A stretch of DNA of 6,840 nucleotides, from the NCBI GenBank assembly GCA_913056425.1, contig CAJXLR010000083.1:1-6840 (forward strand). Direction: 5' to 3'. The stretch's first letter is position 1. Each line of letters opens with the position of its first letter. This stretch comes from an uncultured Bacteroidota bacterium. Lineage in GTDB: Bacteria > Bacteroidota > Bacteroidia > NS11-12g > UBA9320. The position numbers were made by a program, and so were the translations under genes. Below the pieces are notes generated by a model, which ran no database searches, was not told the origin of the DNA, and saw nothing but the letters and a program-made list of their open reading frames with translations. Shown here piece after piece: positions 6,501 to 6,840 of this stretch.

Positions 6501-6840
6501 ATCCGCTTCAAGGGTCGTTTATCATCGAAGAGTTGACCGACCTCGTTGAAGAAGCAGTTCTTGCAGAGTTTGACCGAATCACTGAACGTGGCGGTGTGCT
6601 GGGTGCGATGGAGACTATGTACCAGCGCTCAAAAATTCAAGAAGAGAGTTTGTATTACGAAACGCTAAAGCATACAGGAGAATATCCAATCATAGGAGTG
6701 AATACATTCTTGAGTTCCAAGGGTTCACCAACGATTATTCCAAAAGAGGTAATCCGAGCCACAGAGGAAGAAAAAGAAGGACAAATACAGACACTAAACG
6801 ACTTACATAAGCGAGAAGAAGAAGCGTCTAATGTTCAGCT
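3596..6840 (+). CDS. icmF: Fused isobutyryl-CoA mutase IcmF, 3'-truncated by window edge
   Basis: Adenosylcobalamin-dependent enzyme interconverting isobutyryl-CoA and n-butyryl-CoA in the cytoplasm, with its G-protein chaperone built in. The ATG at 3596-3598 opens 1081 complete codons with no stop; family members run to roughly 1,100 residues or a little more, so only the last few tens are missing. Domains: B12-binding about 10-145, with DGHDA (23-27; His25 is the lower cobalt ligand) and a five-glycine run at 99-103; MeaB-like GTPase about 195-410, with P-loop GTGGAGKSS (203-211), VDPSKRKTGGALLGDR (234-249), ETSGIGQSD (296-304) and NKFD (343-346); a linker about 420-540; and the mutase barrel about 550 onward, with SGYHIAEAG (His813 catalytic). 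Phe587 (MFAG) and Gln775 (QNT) occupy the positions of Tyr89 and Arg207 in methylmalonyl-CoA mutase, which marks an isobutyryl-CoA rather than methylmalonyl-CoA mutase. An insert of about 70 residues (about 685-757) relative to methylmalonyl-CoA mutase appears normal for IcmF. It is unrelated to the type VI secretion protein also called IcmF. Its own -7 box precedes it. Confidence 0.97.
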   Translation, partial: MNDSQPYTPKHKVRIVTAASLFDGHDAAINVMRRIIQSTGCEVIHLGHDRSAEEVVNTAIQEDANAIAMTSYQGGHNEYFKYMHDLLKEKGAGHIKIFGGGGGTILPEEIAELQDYGIERIYHPDDGRAMGLQGMINDLVEKSDYPTGYQLNGEVDSFRKQNKMSIARVISAAENYPEENKALLESIKTEAAELAVPVLGITGTGGAGKSSLVDELVRRYLLDFPDKTIAIISVDPSKRKTGGALLGDRIRMNSIRNDRVYMRSLATRQANLALSAHIDTAKDILKVAGYDLIILETSGIGQSDTEITDHSDVSLYVMTPEYGAATQLEKIDMLDFADLIAINKFDKRGALDALRDVKKQYQRNHKLFEQDPETMPVYGTIASQFNDPGVNSLYAQLLATLNERTNSNFQTSFEKEEDESEKIFIIPPKRVRYLSEIAENNRQYDEWAIKQAEVAQKLYGIRKTIETIHESKADDTDRLVKDLESTYERVALDFDPKLQKVIDEWDSLKEAYANDIYTYLVRGREIKVETNTKSLSHQKISKVALPKYEAWGDVLKWNLQENVPGKFPYTAGIYPFKRQGEDPTRMFAGEGGPERTNKRFHYLSLDMPAKRLSTAFDSVTLYGNDPDHRPDIYGKIGNSGVSICCLDDAKKLYSGFNLADPRTSVSMTINGPAPMLLGFFMNAAIDQQCEIYIKENGLEAEVEKKLDAYFKERGVKRPAYMGDLPEGNDGLGLMLLGVTGDKVLPADVYAKIKAETVTQVRGTVQADILKEDQAQNTCIFSTEFALRLMGDVQEYFIGNGVRNFYSVSISGYHIAEAGANPITQLAFTLANGFTYVEYYLSRGMDINKFGPNLSFFFSNGIDPEYAVIGRVARRIWAKALKLKYGADERSQMLKYHIQTSGRSLHAQEIDFNDIRTTLQALYAIYDNCNSLHTNAYDEAITTPTEESVRRAVAIQLIINRELGLAKNENPLQGSFIIEELTDLVEEAVLAEFDRITERGGVLGAMETMYQRSKIQEESLYYETLKHTGEYPIIGVNTFLSSKGSPTIIPKEVIRATEEEKEGQIQTLNDLHKREEEASNVQ

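Noticed and set aside
3596..6840. Methylmalonyl-CoA mutase as the identity of the large gene
   Set aside because: The fused GTPase domain, domain order, and Phe587/Gln775 in place of Tyr/Arg point to isobutyryl-CoA mutase.

Overview
The window looks like chromosomal DNA of a member of the Bacteroidota, probably a free-living Flavobacteriales or Cytophagales-type organism. This is inferred from moderate-to-low GC content by eye, starts without clear Shine-Dalgarno sequences, a TAnnTTTG-type -7 box (TATCTTTG) directly before the last gene, and the type of each protein. No mobile element, CRISPR array, tRNA or rRNA was seen.

Layout. Positions 1-708 (+) hold the C-terminal three quarters of an ATP-type 6-phosphofructokinase (pfkA). 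It converges on, and overlaps by 12 bp, a minus-strand pair: a fold-type IV PLP enzyme (PabC/branched-chain aminotransferase-like, 697-1440) and, upstream of it, a concentrative nucleoside transporter of the CNT/NupC family (1430-2845). These two overlap by 11 bp and look translationally coupled. A roughly 750-bp region without a recognisable protein gene follows (2846-3595). From 3596 to the window end (+) lies icmF, the fused B12-dependent isobutyryl-CoA mutase (B12 domain, G-protein chaperone domain, mutase domain), cut off shortly before its C-terminus.

The most interesting part is the 750-bp intergenic region. It contains two tandem plus-strand units of the same design: a sigma-54-type -24/-12 promoter (2941-2956, with one -12 mismatch; 3298-3313, a perfect match), a G-poor, TAC/ACT-rich transcribed region, and a strong intrinsic terminator (3097-3126; 3518-3548). 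The two putative RNAs share a core of related sequence (3043-3082 and 3388-3420), which suggests duplicated, sigma-54-driven small RNAs, or in the second case a terminated leader of icmF. Direct repeats and inverted repeats lie 25-125 bp upstream of the second promoter, where an enhancer-binding protein would bind. A degraded third promoter copy lies at 3220-3234. I know of no described family that these match, but no database search could be run.

How the genes relate. pfkA is central glycolysis. The transporter brings in nucleosides. The PLP enzyme is probably in folate/PABA or amino-acid metabolism. IcmF interconverts isobutyryl-CoA and n-butyryl-CoA, linking valine catabolism to straight-chain acyl-CoA metabolism. 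Sigma-54 control next to a branched-chain acyl-CoA enzyme recalls the SigL/BkdR control of the Bacillus bkd operon, but that link is inference only.
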